64,000 nucleotides of DNA, taken from the NCBI RefSeq assembly GCF_028748065.1, contig NZ_CP118166.1, positions 2,061,501-2,125,500 of the forward strand, given 5' to 3'. This DNA is from Hyphococcus flavus. Its GTDB lineage: Bacteria; Pseudomonadota; Alphaproteobacteria; Caulobacterales; Parvularculaceae. The notes beneath the pieces were generated by a model. It made no database searches, was not told the DNA's origin, and worked only from the letters and a program-made list of their open reading frames with translations. Numbering within the stretch: the stretch's first letter is position 1; each line of letters starts with the position of its first letter. The position numbers and the translations under genes are program-made. Shown here in pieces: positions 25,016-33,155 of this stretch.

Positions 25016-26920
25016 TTAGAGAATTCGGGAACGGGCGCGTTTATAGTCGCGGATGAAAAACCGCGCTGGATGAAGGGCCTGAGCGATGTCCAAATCTACG
25101 GGAGAGGGCGCGCCGGTCATCTCAGCAGCGATCATGGCGGCGGCAAGCGGCGCGGTGACGAGCCCGCGCGATCCAAGACCGGTGAGGATAAATAGTCCGT
25201 CGCGCATCTGCCCCTCGGGATATTCTTTTTGTTTGCCCAAACGCAGATCGTCGTAAGCGGCGCCATAAAACGCCCAGTCAGGCATCGGCCCGACAACAGG
25301 CAAACGGTCCGGCGTCGTGCAACGCACAGAGGCGCGCGGGGTTGATGCGTTCGGATCAAGCGTAACGGCAAGCTGTGGGAGGGTGCGTGCAACAGCGGCG
25401 ATGTTTGATTCTGTTGCTTCCCTGGTGAAGCGTGTCTCGGCTCCGATGGCGACTGGCGCGTAAGTGGCGCCGATAATGACGCCCCCTTTGGGCGCCGGCG
25501 CAGCGTAGGGGCCGAAGGCATGTGCATGATCCAGCGCGTTTGCATCTGGAAACCAGTCGATTTGCCCGGCGGACCCGGCAAGCGGCAAGGTGCGCGCATC
25601 AGCGAAGCGCAAAGCGTCAAGTCCATTGGCGATAACGACAGCGTCGAAGGTTTGTTCGCTTTCGTGAGTGATCACGCGCCAGGCGTTTTCCTGCTGACTA
25701 ATTTGTAGCACGCGCTCCTGAATGACTGTTGTTTCACCAAGTAATCCATAGACAAAGGCAACCGGGTCGACGACGCCGCCTTGCGGGAAGAATAAACCTT
25801 CATCTCGCTTTTCGATCCAGCCCTCGGGCAGCGCGGGCTGAGCAAGCAGTTTTTCCTGTCGTTCCCGCTCCTTGTCATTTGCGGCATGGTGCAGGACGCC
25901 GCATGGGTTGAACAGGCTGTCGCTATCCAGTTCGTTTAATAAGCCGAGCGTGTGGAGATAGGCGATCGTATGAAAGCGCCCCGCAGCCGTATCGCCAAGG
26001 TCCAGCCGCGGCATGATAAGCCCCGCCGGATTGCCGGATGCGCCAGACGCCGGGCCAGACGCGTCGTAAACGGACGGATGAAACCCGGCGCGTGTCAGCT
26101 CATGGGCGAGGCTGGCGCCGGCGATCCCGGCGCCGATAACCGCGATACTTGCGCTGGGTTTTAACGTGCGTGTTTGCGTTGCGAACCATGGCGCGCGTTT
26201 TGAATTCTGTGGCGGTTTGTCGATGTGGCCCGCCAGCATCTCCCGCTTGCGGCCGTGACCGGGGCGCTTCTCCCATTCAAATCCTGCGCTTTCGAGGGCG
26301 CGACGCACGGCGCCCGCGACCGTGAAAGTTGAGAATGTCGCATTGGGTTTTGAAAGCCGCGCCAGCTCTGCAAAAAGTTCCGGCGACCACATGGCGGGAT
26401 TTTTCGATGGCGCGAAACCGTCAAGAAACCATGCGTCGATCTTCGCCTCGGCGTTTGCCATCCCTTCAAAAGCGTCGCCATAGAAAAGGGTCAGCGAAAC
26501 GTCGTTGCTGAGTGCGATATGGTGAAAGCCTAGGTGAGGCGGCGGCAGGGCTGCGCGTAATGTTTTAGAGAGCGGCGCTAGTAACGGCCACGCCTTGTGC
26601 GCTCGTTCCATTTCAGCGGTCGATAGCGGAAAGGCTTCGACGGACAGAAAATGCAGCTTTGCGCTATCGGGCTTTTGCGTTTTCAGCCATGCCTGCCACG
26701 CAGTGAGGATATTAAGCCCGGTGCCAAAGCCCAACTCGCCAATGTGAAACCGGGTGGTGGTTTCAAATCGCTTGGGCAAGTCATTGCCCGCGAGAAAGAC
26801 GTGAGCCGTTTCCGCCGGACCGTCGCCGGAAAAATAGACATCGTCAAAAAAAATGGACCGGGGTACATCTGACGATGCGTCCCAGTCCACTTGTGCTTTG
26901 TCGATCCGCAGGCTGCTCAT
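25016..26920 (-). CDS. mnmC: Bifunctional tRNA modification enzyme MnmC
   Basis: A 634-residue two-domain enzyme that finishes the 5-methylaminomethyl group on wobble uridine of several tRNAs. The N-terminal methyltransferase domain (about residues 1-240) shows IGELGFGTGLNILTAWQAW (SAM site) and DAWFLDGFAPSKNPAMW. The C-terminal FAD domain (about 255-620) starts with IAVIGAGIAGASLAHELTRA and ends with GLGSRGLVTAPLAAAMIA. The length is normal for the fused form. It lies 41 bases downstream of the phasin gene on the same strand. Confidence 0.95.
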   Translation of the reverse strand: MSSLRIDKAQVDWDASSDVPRSIFFDDVYFSGDGPAETAHVFLAGNDLPKRFETTTRFHIGELGFGTGLNILTAWQAWLKTQKPDSAKLHFLSVEAFPLSTAEMERAHKAWPLLAPLSKTLRAALPPPHLGFHHIALSNDVSLTLFYGDAFEGMANAEAKIDAWFLDGFAPSKNPAMWSPELFAELARLSKPNATFSTFTVAGAVRRALESAGFEWEKRPGHGRKREMLAGHIDKPPQNSKRAPWFATQTRTLKPSASIAVIGAGIAGASLAHELTRAGFHPSVYDASGPASGASGNPAGLIMPRLDLGDTAAGRFHTIAYLHTLGLLNELDSDSLFNPCGVLHHAANDKERERQEKLLAQPALPEGWIEKRDEGLFFPQGGVVDPVAFVYGLLGETTVIQERVLQISQQENAWRVITHESEQTFDAVVIANGLDALRFADARTLPLAGSAGQIDWFPDANALDHAHAFGPYAAPAPKGGVIIGATYAPVAIGAETRFTREATESNIAAVARTLPQLAVTLDPNASTPRASVRCTTPDRLPVVGPMPDWAFYGAAYDDLRLGKQKEYPEGQMRDGLFILTGLGSRGLVTAPLAAAMIAAEMTGAPSPVDLDIAQALHPARFFIRDYKRARSRIL

Positions 26921-26961
26921 GAGAGCGAATGCTTAGCGGATCAAACAGGTATTGTCTTTAG

Positions 26962-27492
26962 TTACGCTTTCACCGGGAAAGCGAAGAATTTTTCAAAGCC
27001 TTTGAAGCTTGCGAATGGCGTTTCGACAGACGCCATGTTTTCGCGTGTGACTTCAACTGTTGCTTCCGTCATTTCGCGTGCGCGCTCCATGCGGGTTTCG
27101 AAAAGCTTTGTCCAGTATGACTGCTGAACGGTCAGGGCGTCGGCGAAGGTTTTCGCGTTGGTGAGGTCGCTGGCGAGCTGAACGGCGTCGGCAACTTCTT
27201 CCTGCGCGGCTTCCATAAGCATCGCGTTGGTTTCCTGGGCGCGGTCTTGAGTGGCTTTGAAACGGGCCTGAACTTCTTCAGTCATTTCTTCAGCCTGGGC
27301 GCGCATGTCTTCGAAATTGCCGCCGAACGACGTCATCATGGTTTCGAACTGCTCTTTCGCGGTTTCGGCCCAGTTCGCACCGTTGGCGAAGGACATCATG
27401 TCCGTGAAATCGGTCATCTGAGCGCCATTGCTGGCGGTGGTTTTCTTGGCGGTTGTCTTTTTTGCCGCCGTCTTGGTTGTCTTGGTCGCCAT
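26962..27492 (-). CDS. Phasin family protein
   Basis: A 176-residue protein with a Lys/Thr/Ala-rich start (TKTTKTAAKKTTAKKTTA), like the basic tails of PhaF/PhaP proteins, followed by a helical, amphipathic phasin domain (FETMMTSFGGNFEDMRAQAE, FADALTVQQSYWTKLFETRM). Phasins coat polyhydroxyalkanoate granules. No PHA synthase gene is in the window. The ATG at 27492 has a strong AGGAGG site seven bases upstream. The basic tail could also contact nucleic acid, as proposed for PhaF. Confidence 0.88.
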   Translation of the reverse strand: MATKTTKTAAKKTTAKKTTASNGAQMTDFTDMMSFANGANWAETAKEQFETMMTSFGGNFEDMRAQAEEMTEEVQARFKATQDRAQETNAMLMEAAQEEVADAVQLASDLTNAKTFADALTVQQSYWTKLFETRMERAREMTEATVEVTRENMASVETPFASFKGFEKFFAFPVKA

Positions 27493-27556
27493 ATTGGCCT
27501 CCTGAATATCGGTGTTCCGGCTGCAGCGGTGTTTGTGCGCCGCAGCATTGCCGGGG

Positions 27557-27585
27557 CATATAGTACTTTTTGTGCACTGCAACAA
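27557..27585 (-). promoter_or_regulatory. Likely phasin promoter with TGC-rich operator-like sequence
   Basis: On the minus strand, TTGTTG (27585-27580) and TATATG (27562-27557) are 17 bases apart, about 65 bases before the phasin ATG. The spacer reads CAGTGCACAAAAAGTAC; together with the flank it gives the TGCACTGCAACA sequence on the plus strand, similar to the TGC-rich sites bound by the PHA repressor PhaR. The regulator assignment is inference. Confidence 0.45.
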
Positions 27586-27624
27586 GAGGCTTTTGCAGAA
27601 TTTCTGAAATACTGAAAAGTACTT

Positions 27625-28821
27625 CTAATTCAATGCATTAAGGATAGAGGCCGAAGCATACCCGTCCGCCGGCAGCCCGGCCGCTTTTTGCCAGGCCCGA
27701 AGGGCGCGCTTGGTGCCCGCGCCGATAATGCCGTCAACTGGCCCCGGATCGTAACCGCGGTCTTTCAACGCCTGCTGAAGCGATTTTCGCTCCGTGAGGC
27801 TTAACGGGCGATCCTCGCGCGGCCAGACGCTGACAACCGCGCCGCTACGTCCGGCTATTTCTTCGGACAATAACGAGACCGCGAGGGCATAAGCGGTGGA
27901 GCGGTTGTATTTCAGGATCGCTTCGAAATTGCCGAAGACCAGAAACGCCGGTCCGCGCGCGCCAGCGGGAATGATCAGCCGGCCGCGCAGGTTCGGGTCG
28001 AACCGTTCGGTCAGGTCAGCGCCGCGCGTGGCGGAGAGGCCAAGCGCCGACCATTCCACAACAGCCTTTTTCGTATTGCTGTCGGCGAGGGCGTAATCAA
28101 AATCACCGGGCAATCTGACTTCAAGACCCCATGCCTCGTCGCCTGTATAACCTGAAACGCTCAAATAATTTGCCGTCGATGCAAAGACATCGCCCAGATT
28201 GTTCCAGATATCGCGGCGGCCGTCGCCGTCATGATCGACCGCGTAAGAAAGATACGTAGTCGGAATAAACTGCGTATGCCCCATGGCGCCGGCCCATGAT
28301 CCCTTTAAATCATCGCGTCCGGCATAGCCATGTTCAATGATTTTCAGCGCGCCGATCAGCTGGCTGCGGCCATAACCGGTGCGCCGTCCTTCGAACGCCA
28401 GAGTCGCCAGAGCCTGTATGGCGTCGTAGCTGCCCATAATCGCGCCGTAGGAGGACTCAAGTCCCCAGATGGCGGAAATAATTTCCGCATCGACGCCGTA
28501 AGCGTCTTCGATCAGCGTTAACAGTTTGCGGTTTTCGAGATATTTTGTCTGGCCGTTCTGGATGCGTGTTGCTGAAACCGCGCCGTCCAGATAATCCCAG
28601 ATTGCGCGGGAAAATTCCGGTTGATTGTCGTTCAGTTCATAAACCCGTTCATTAACGGAAAGACCGGTCAGCGCCGAATCGAGCGTTGCGTCGGAGATAC
28701 CCGCCGCGGATGCCTCAGCGCGAAAACTTTGCAGCCAGCGTTCGAAATCAGCCGGCGCGGCCAGGGCGCTTGACCCAAAGCCGACGAAAACTGCACTCAG
28801 ACCAGCCAGTAAATTCTTCAT
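27625..28821 (-). CDS. Lytic murein transglycosylase (MltB family) with peptidoglycan-binding domain
   Basis: A 398-residue secreted enzyme that cleaves peptidoglycan with formation of anhydromuramic ends. The signal MKNLLAGLSAVFVGFGSSALA fixes the start at ATG 28821. The SLT domain contains the catalytic glutamate in IWGLESSYGAIMGSYDAIQAL and the MltB motifs GSWAGAMGHTQFIPTTYLSYAVDHDGDGR (two pieces). A C-terminal PG_binding_1 domain is seen in LQQALKDRGYDPGPVDGIIG and TKRALRAWQKAAGLPADGY. It precedes the phasin gene by 130 bases. Confidence 0.94.
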   Translation of the reverse strand: MKNLLAGLSAVFVGFGSSALAAPADFERWLQSFRAEASAAGISDATLDSALTGLSVNERVYELNDNQPEFSRAIWDYLDGAVSATRIQNGQTKYLENRKLLTLIEDAYGVDAEIISAIWGLESSYGAIMGSYDAIQALATLAFEGRRTGYGRSQLIGALKIIEHGYAGRDDLKGSWAGAMGHTQFIPTTYLSYAVDHDGDGRRDIWNNLGDVFASTANYLSVSGYTGDEAWGLEVRLPGDFDYALADSNTKKAVVEWSALGLSATRGADLTERFDPNLRGRLIIPAGARGPAFLVFGNFEAILKYNRSTAYALAVSLLSEEIAGRSGAVVSVWPREDRPLSLTERKSLQQALKDRGYDPGPVDGIIGAGTKRALRAWQKAAGLPADGYASASILNALN

Positions 28822-29016
28822 TACGCCCCCATTGAGCAACGCAATCCAACAATCGGCCAAAACGGACCGCTAACAAGCAATATTCAAACCTTACGCCCCT
28901 CGCAAGGCCGGAATATGGCGGCCTTTAAGAATAGGGGAATGACGGCTAAGTTGGCGTTAACGAATGAGCAGTCGCAAAATGCGGCCCGACGACATTTGAA
29001 GAGCAAGGATCAAGTT

Positions 29017-30729
29017 ATGAAGAGATTTCCCGTTCGCCCTGTTCTCGCTGCATCGATTTTGGCGATTGCCGCGGCCTGTTCCAATCAGGAGGCAAGCGCC
29101 CCTGCGAACCAGGCGGCTGAAAAACCTTCTGGCGGTGAGGAAACCGTTGAGACAGCGAGCGCGGAAACGCTTCAGAAGATGCGCGCCCAGTTCGCTGTTG
29201 TGGAGATGGACCCTGACACCTCGTTCCTGACCGATGAGGAACGTGCGGTCATCAACAAGCTCAATCAGGTAGGCGTGTTGATGTCCGAAATTTACCTGCG
29301 CCAGCGCAGTGAAAAGAACCCGGCATGGCGTGAGGAGATTGCCGCTCATGACGGGCCGAACAGCGATTTATTGCTAAACCTTTTCGATCTGCATTTCGGA
29401 CCATGGGACACGCTTGACAATAACAAGCCGTTTTATGGCGATACGCGAATGCCGGACGGCGCCGCTTTTTATCCAGCGGATATGACCAAGGAGGAACTCG
29501 ACGCCTGGATCGACGCGCATCCGGAAGATGAAGCGGCGTTTCAGAGCTGGTACACAGTGATCCGTCGTGACGGCGAGGGCGGCCTTGTCGCTATTCCGTA
29601 TTCAGAACATTACCGTGAATGGCTGGAACCGGCGGCGCAGTTGATGCGCGAAGCGGCTGATATAACCACCAACGAAAGTCTCAAACGCTTTTTGACCTTG
29701 CGGGCCGAGGCGTTTTTGACCGACGACTATTATGAATCCGAAATGGCGTGGATGGATCTCGACGGGCCGATTGAGGCAGCCATTGGCCCTTACGAAGTTT
29801 ATACGGACGCCCTTTTTGGCAACAAGACTGCGTTTGAGGCGTTCATTACTGTCAAAAACCCGGAAGAAAGCGCAGCACTCGCGAAATACAAAGACTATCT
29901 GCGTGATATGGAAGCGAACCTGCCTGTTGATGAGTCTTACAAAAACTTCCAGCGCGGATTTGAATCGCCCATCGCCGTTACCTATCAGGTTCATGGCGGC
30001 GGCGATAATGTGCCTGGCGTTCAGACGATCGCCTTCAACCTGCCCAATGACGAGCGCGTTCGCGAGGCGAAAGGCGCAAAGAAAGTTATTCTCAATAATG
30101 TTCTCGGCGCCAAGTTCGACCGGATCCTCCAACCAATGGCGCAGGTTGTTCTGGTCCAAGATCAGGCGGGTCTCGTCAAAAAAGAACACATGATCAATAA
30201 AACCTTGTTTCATGAGCTTTCACACAGTCTCGGGCCCGGCACGATTACGGTCGACGGCGAAGAAACAACCGTGAACGCACAGTTGCAGGAGCTCTATTCG
30301 CCTATTGAGGAAGGCAAGGCCGACATAATGGGCGGTTATAACGTGCTTTATATGATGGAGCGCGGTGAACTTCCGGCGGCGGAAAAGGAAAGTTATCTGG
30401 CGACGCACTTTGTCGGGTTGTTCCGGTCCATGCGGTTCGGCGTCGTCGCCGCTCATGCGCGTGGCGCGGCGTTTCAGTACACATACTTTAAAAACGCCGG
30501 GGCCTTTACCGAAGAAAACGGCAAGTTCCGTCTTGATTTTGAAAAGCTGGAACAGGCGATACGCGATCTGACGCGTGATGTGGTGATCATTCAGGGTGAC
30601 GGTAACTATGATGCCGCAAAAACATTCCTTGATGATTACGCCAATCTCGATGCTGACGCCGAAGCGGTTATCGCCTCGCTCGAACATCTGCCGGTGGATA
30701 TCCAGCCGGTTTATGCGGACGAGCTGTAA
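29017..30729 (+). CDS. Zinc metallopeptidase lipoprotein, M49 (dipeptidyl-peptidase III)-like
   Basis: A 570-residue lipoprotein; the signal MKRFPVRPVLAASILAIAAAC ends in a lipobox with lipidated Cys21 and fixes the start at ATG 29017 (AAGGAT upstream). The zinc motif His399-Glu400-Leu-Ser-His403 occurs in LFHELSHSLGPG, and the second motif Glu431-Glu-Gly-Lys-Ala-Asp436 in IEEGKADIMGGY. These two motifs in this order and the GPG following resemble bacterial M49 peptidases, which release dipeptides. Family placement is from motif memory. It would act on peptides at the periplasmic face. The beta-lactamase-like gene follows closely. Confidence 0.8.
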   Translation: MKRFPVRPVLAASILAIAAACSNQEASAPANQAAEKPSGGEETVETASAETLQKMRAQFAVVEMDPDTSFLTDEERAVINKLNQVGVLMSEIYLRQRSEKNPAWREEIAAHDGPNSDLLLNLFDLHFGPWDTLDNNKPFYGDTRMPDGAAFYPADMTKEELDAWIDAHPEDEAAFQSWYTVIRRDGEGGLVAIPYSEHYREWLEPAAQLMREAADITTNESLKRFLTLRAEAFLTDDYYESEMAWMDLDGPIEAAIGPYEVYTDALFGNKTAFEAFITVKNPEESAALAKYKDYLRDMEANLPVDESYKNFQRGFESPIAVTYQVHGGGDNVPGVQTIAFNLPNDERVREAKGAKKVILNNVLGAKFDRILQPMAQVVLVQDQAGLVKKEHMINKTLFHELSHSLGPGTITVDGEETTVNAQLQELYSPIEEGKADIMGGYNVLYMMERGELPAAEKESYLATHFVGLFRSMRFGVVAAHARGAAFQYTYFKNAGAFTEENGKFRLDFEKLEQAIRDLTRDVVIIQGDGNYDAAKTFLDDYANLDADAEAVIASLEHLPVDIQPVYADEL

Positions 30730-30762
30730 GCTATCGCCAGAATGAACACAGGAGCAGGTTTC

Positions 30763-32169
30763 GTGAAAAACATTATTCTAGGCGGTGTTGCGAGTTTTCT
30801 TTGTTTAGGCGTCGCGGCGCAGGAGTTTGACCCGGCCCAGTTATCACTCGCGGCCGGATACAAGGCGGCGTTTACGTGTTCGGCGCATTTCAATGCCGGC
30901 CGATCTGTCGACCAGATTGCCGGTGATGAACTCAATCGCATCCTGCCGACATTCGATGATCCGATGCCCTCGCTTCCTGATGCGGTAATTGATGAAGAAA
31001 ACAAACGCGTGTCCGTGACTTACGCTGACGACGCGCCGCCGCGCATTGCACAATGGCGACCGATGCTGGGCTGTGTTCAGGCGCCGACCATGGCCGCCGA
31101 CTTTCAGCCGCCGACGGTCAACTTGAAACGCAAAAACCGGTCCGGCGAACCATGGCCGATTGGCGATAATGTTGAAGGTGAAATTTTCGGCGACACGCCG
31201 CAAGGATTTAACATCGCCGCTGTGGTCGCCGACGCATTTGACCGCTCAACCTATGGCGAGGGATCGGAAACAACAGCGGTGCTGATCGTTCAGGATGGCA
31301 AGATCGTCGCGGAAAAATATCGCGACGGCTTTGATGCAACAACGCCTCAGCGCACCTGGTCTGTGGCAAAGTCTATCGCCGCAACCATCATTGGCGCCGC
31401 AGTGCATGAAGGTCTGATCGATGTAGATGAACCGGCGGGCCTTGCTGCATGGTCGGCGCCAGACGATCCGCGCGGTGAGATTACGCTTGAAAATCTCCTG
31501 CACATGTCGAGCGGTCTGACATCGCCGACTGCGGGAAACCGAACGGACGATGTTTATTTCGGCGGCGGGCGCATTGTCGATCACGCGATCACCAACCGGC
31601 TAGTGGCGGAACCGGGCGCGCTCTGGCGCTATGCGAATAACGACACCATGGCGGCCATGCGCGCGCTGCGCGAACGGATGAACAACGACAAAAAGTTCAT
31701 GGCGTTTCCATTCAAGAATGTGATCATTCCGCTCGGCATGGATCATACGTTTCTGGAAACGGACTGGAACGGCGACTTTGTTTTATCGTCACAAGTATGG
31801 ACGACGGCGCGTGACCTCGCGCGCCTTGGTCTTCTTTATCTCAATGACGGCGTCTGGGACGGGGAGCGCATCCTGCCCGAAGGATGGGCGGCCTATGTGG
31901 CGTCGCCGTCGCCCGCGCAGCCGGCGCTTCAACGTCATGACGGGTCGCACATTCCCGGTTACGGCGCCCAGTTCTGGCTATATGGCGAGCGGCACGGTCT
32001 GCCCGATGGGTCTTATGCAGCGCGCGGTAATCGCGGGCAGTATCTGATGATCATCCCTGAGCGGAATGTTCTTATCGTTCGGCGCGGGTTCGATTCAAAC
32101 CAGCCTGGCGGCAATGGTTTCAATCTCGATCAGTTCTCGGCTGACGTGCTGGCGGCGCTTGAAGATTAA
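30763..32169 (+). CDS. Serine hydrolase, beta-lactamase class C-like
   Basis: A 468-residue exported protein of the beta-lactamase/transpeptidase-like group. GTG 30763 is chosen because AGGAG lies seven bases before it and because it gives a clean signal MKNIILGGVASFLCLGVAAQ; ATG 30742 is the alternative. The catalytic Ser200-x-x-Lys203 is in TWSVAKS and Tyr290-Ala-Asn292 in WRYANND. These proteins are more often esterases or D-amino peptidases than antibiotic-degrading enzymes, so resistance should not be assumed. The stop overlaps that of mvaB (TTAA read from both strands). Confidence 0.88.
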   Translation: MKNIILGGVASFLCLGVAAQEFDPAQLSLAAGYKAAFTCSAHFNAGRSVDQIAGDELNRILPTFDDPMPSLPDAVIDEENKRVSVTYADDAPPRIAQWRPMLGCVQAPTMAADFQPPTVNLKRKNRSGEPWPIGDNVEGEIFGDTPQGFNIAAVVADAFDRSTYGEGSETTAVLIVQDGKIVAEKYRDGFDATTPQRTWSVAKSIAATIIGAAVHEGLIDVDEPAGLAAWSAPDDPRGEITLENLLHMSSGLTSPTAGNRTDDVYFGGGRIVDHAITNRLVAEPGALWRYANNDTMAAMRALRERMNNDKKFMAFPFKNVIIPLGMDHTFLETDWNGDFVLSSQVWTTARDLARLGLLYLNDGVWDGERILPEGWAAYVASPSPAQPALQRHDGSHIPGYGAQFWLYGERHGLPDGSYAARGNRGQYLMIIPERNVLIVRRGFDSNQPGGNGFNLDQFSADVLAALED

Positions 32170-33056
32170 GCGCTTCGCGCCAGCGTCACTTTCGATCCCG
32201 GCTTACGGCCGAGTTGTTCTGAAATCCAGAGGCTGGTTTCGATCAGCTTGTCGAGATTGACGCCGGTTTTGAGCCCTGAGCGTTCCAGCGAATAAACAAC
32301 GTCTTCGCTGGCGACATTGCCCGACGCGCCTTTGGCGTAGGGGCATCCGCCGAGGCCGGATACGGAGCAATCAAAAGTGGTGACACCTTCGTCGATCGCC
32401 GCCCATATGTTCGATAGCGCCTGACCGTAAGTGTCATGGAAGTGACCGGCGAGGGCGCTGATGGGCAATTCCTGCGCGAGCAGTTTGATCAGCGCTTTTG
32501 TTTCTTTTGGCGTGCCGGCGCCAATCGTGTCGCCGAGAGAAATTTCATAGCAGCCGAGATCGTAAAGCGTCCTGGCTACGGGCAAGACCTGGCTTGGTGA
32601 AATCGCGCCTTCGTATGGGCAGCCAAGGACGCAGGACACGTAGCCACGCACTCGAACGCCGTCGGCCTTGGCGGCTTCGATGATCGGTTTGAACCGTTCG
32701 AAGCTCTCTTCGATAGAGCAGTTGATGTTCTTTTGCGAAAAACTTTCCGATGCAGCGCCGAAGACGGCGACGGTGTCGGCTTTCGCCGCACGAGCGCCTT
32801 CATAGCCTTGTCGGTTCGGTGTTAGCACGGGATAGGAAACGCCGGGTGCGCGTTTGATCTTCTGCATCACCTCGTCGGAGGCCGCCATCTGCGGCACCCA
32901 TTTCGGCGAGACGAATGCGCCACCTTCGACTGATTTCATGCCTGCGTCAGCAAGCCGTTCGATCAGCGCGACTTTGGTGGCGACATCAATCGTCTGCTTT
33001 TCATTCTGCAACCCGTCGCGCGGGCCGACTTCGACAAGGGAAATGGTTTGGGTCAT
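32166..33056 (-). CDS. mvaB: Hydroxymethylglutaryl-CoA lyase
   Basis: A 296-residue TIM-barrel enzyme that splits HMG-CoA to acetoacetate and acetyl-CoA, the last step of leucine breakdown. Typical sequence: VEVGPRDGLQNEKQTID at the start (metal and catalytic Arg-Asp), GYVSCVLGCPYEG, ISLGDTIGAGTPKE, HFHDTYGQALSNIWAAID with metal histidines, and the signature cysteine in SVSGLGGCPYAKGASGNVA. It is the last gene of the leucine cluster, separated from the biotin subunit gene by a palindromic repeat. Confidence 0.95.
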   Translation of the reverse strand: MTQTISLVEVGPRDGLQNEKQTIDVATKVALIERLADAGMKSVEGGAFVSPKWVPQMAASDEVMQKIKRAPGVSYPVLTPNRQGYEGARAAKADTVAVFGAASESFSQKNINCSIEESFERFKPIIEAAKADGVRVRGYVSCVLGCPYEGAISPSQVLPVARTLYDLGCYEISLGDTIGAGTPKETKALIKLLAQELPISALAGHFHDTYGQALSNIWAAIDEGVTTFDCSVSGLGGCPYAKGASGNVASEDVVYSLERSGLKTGVNLDKLIETSLWISEQLGRKPGSKVTLARSA

Positions 33057-33079
33057 AGCACAATATATATGTATCCGCT

Positions 33080-33141
33080 CATCCCGGCGAAAGCCGGTAT
33101 CCAGAGTGATGTAAAACTAGATACCGGCTTTCGCCGGGATG
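33080..33141. repeat. Perfect palindromic intergenic repeat
   Basis: Arms CATCCCGGCGAAAGCCGGTA+T (33080-33100) and its exact reverse complement (33121-33141) enclose a 20-base spacer. Each arm also holds a short internal CCGGC/GCCGG pair. It lies between mvaB and the carboxylase biotin subunit gene and could form a strong hairpin in the shared transcript. Confidence 0.8.
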
Positions 33142-33155
33142 GGTGGGATAAAAGT

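Noticed and set aside
30763-32169. Antibiotic-resistance beta-lactamase
   Set aside because: Only the general SxxK and YxN motifs of the serine hydrolase superfamily are seen; that does not indicate resistance.
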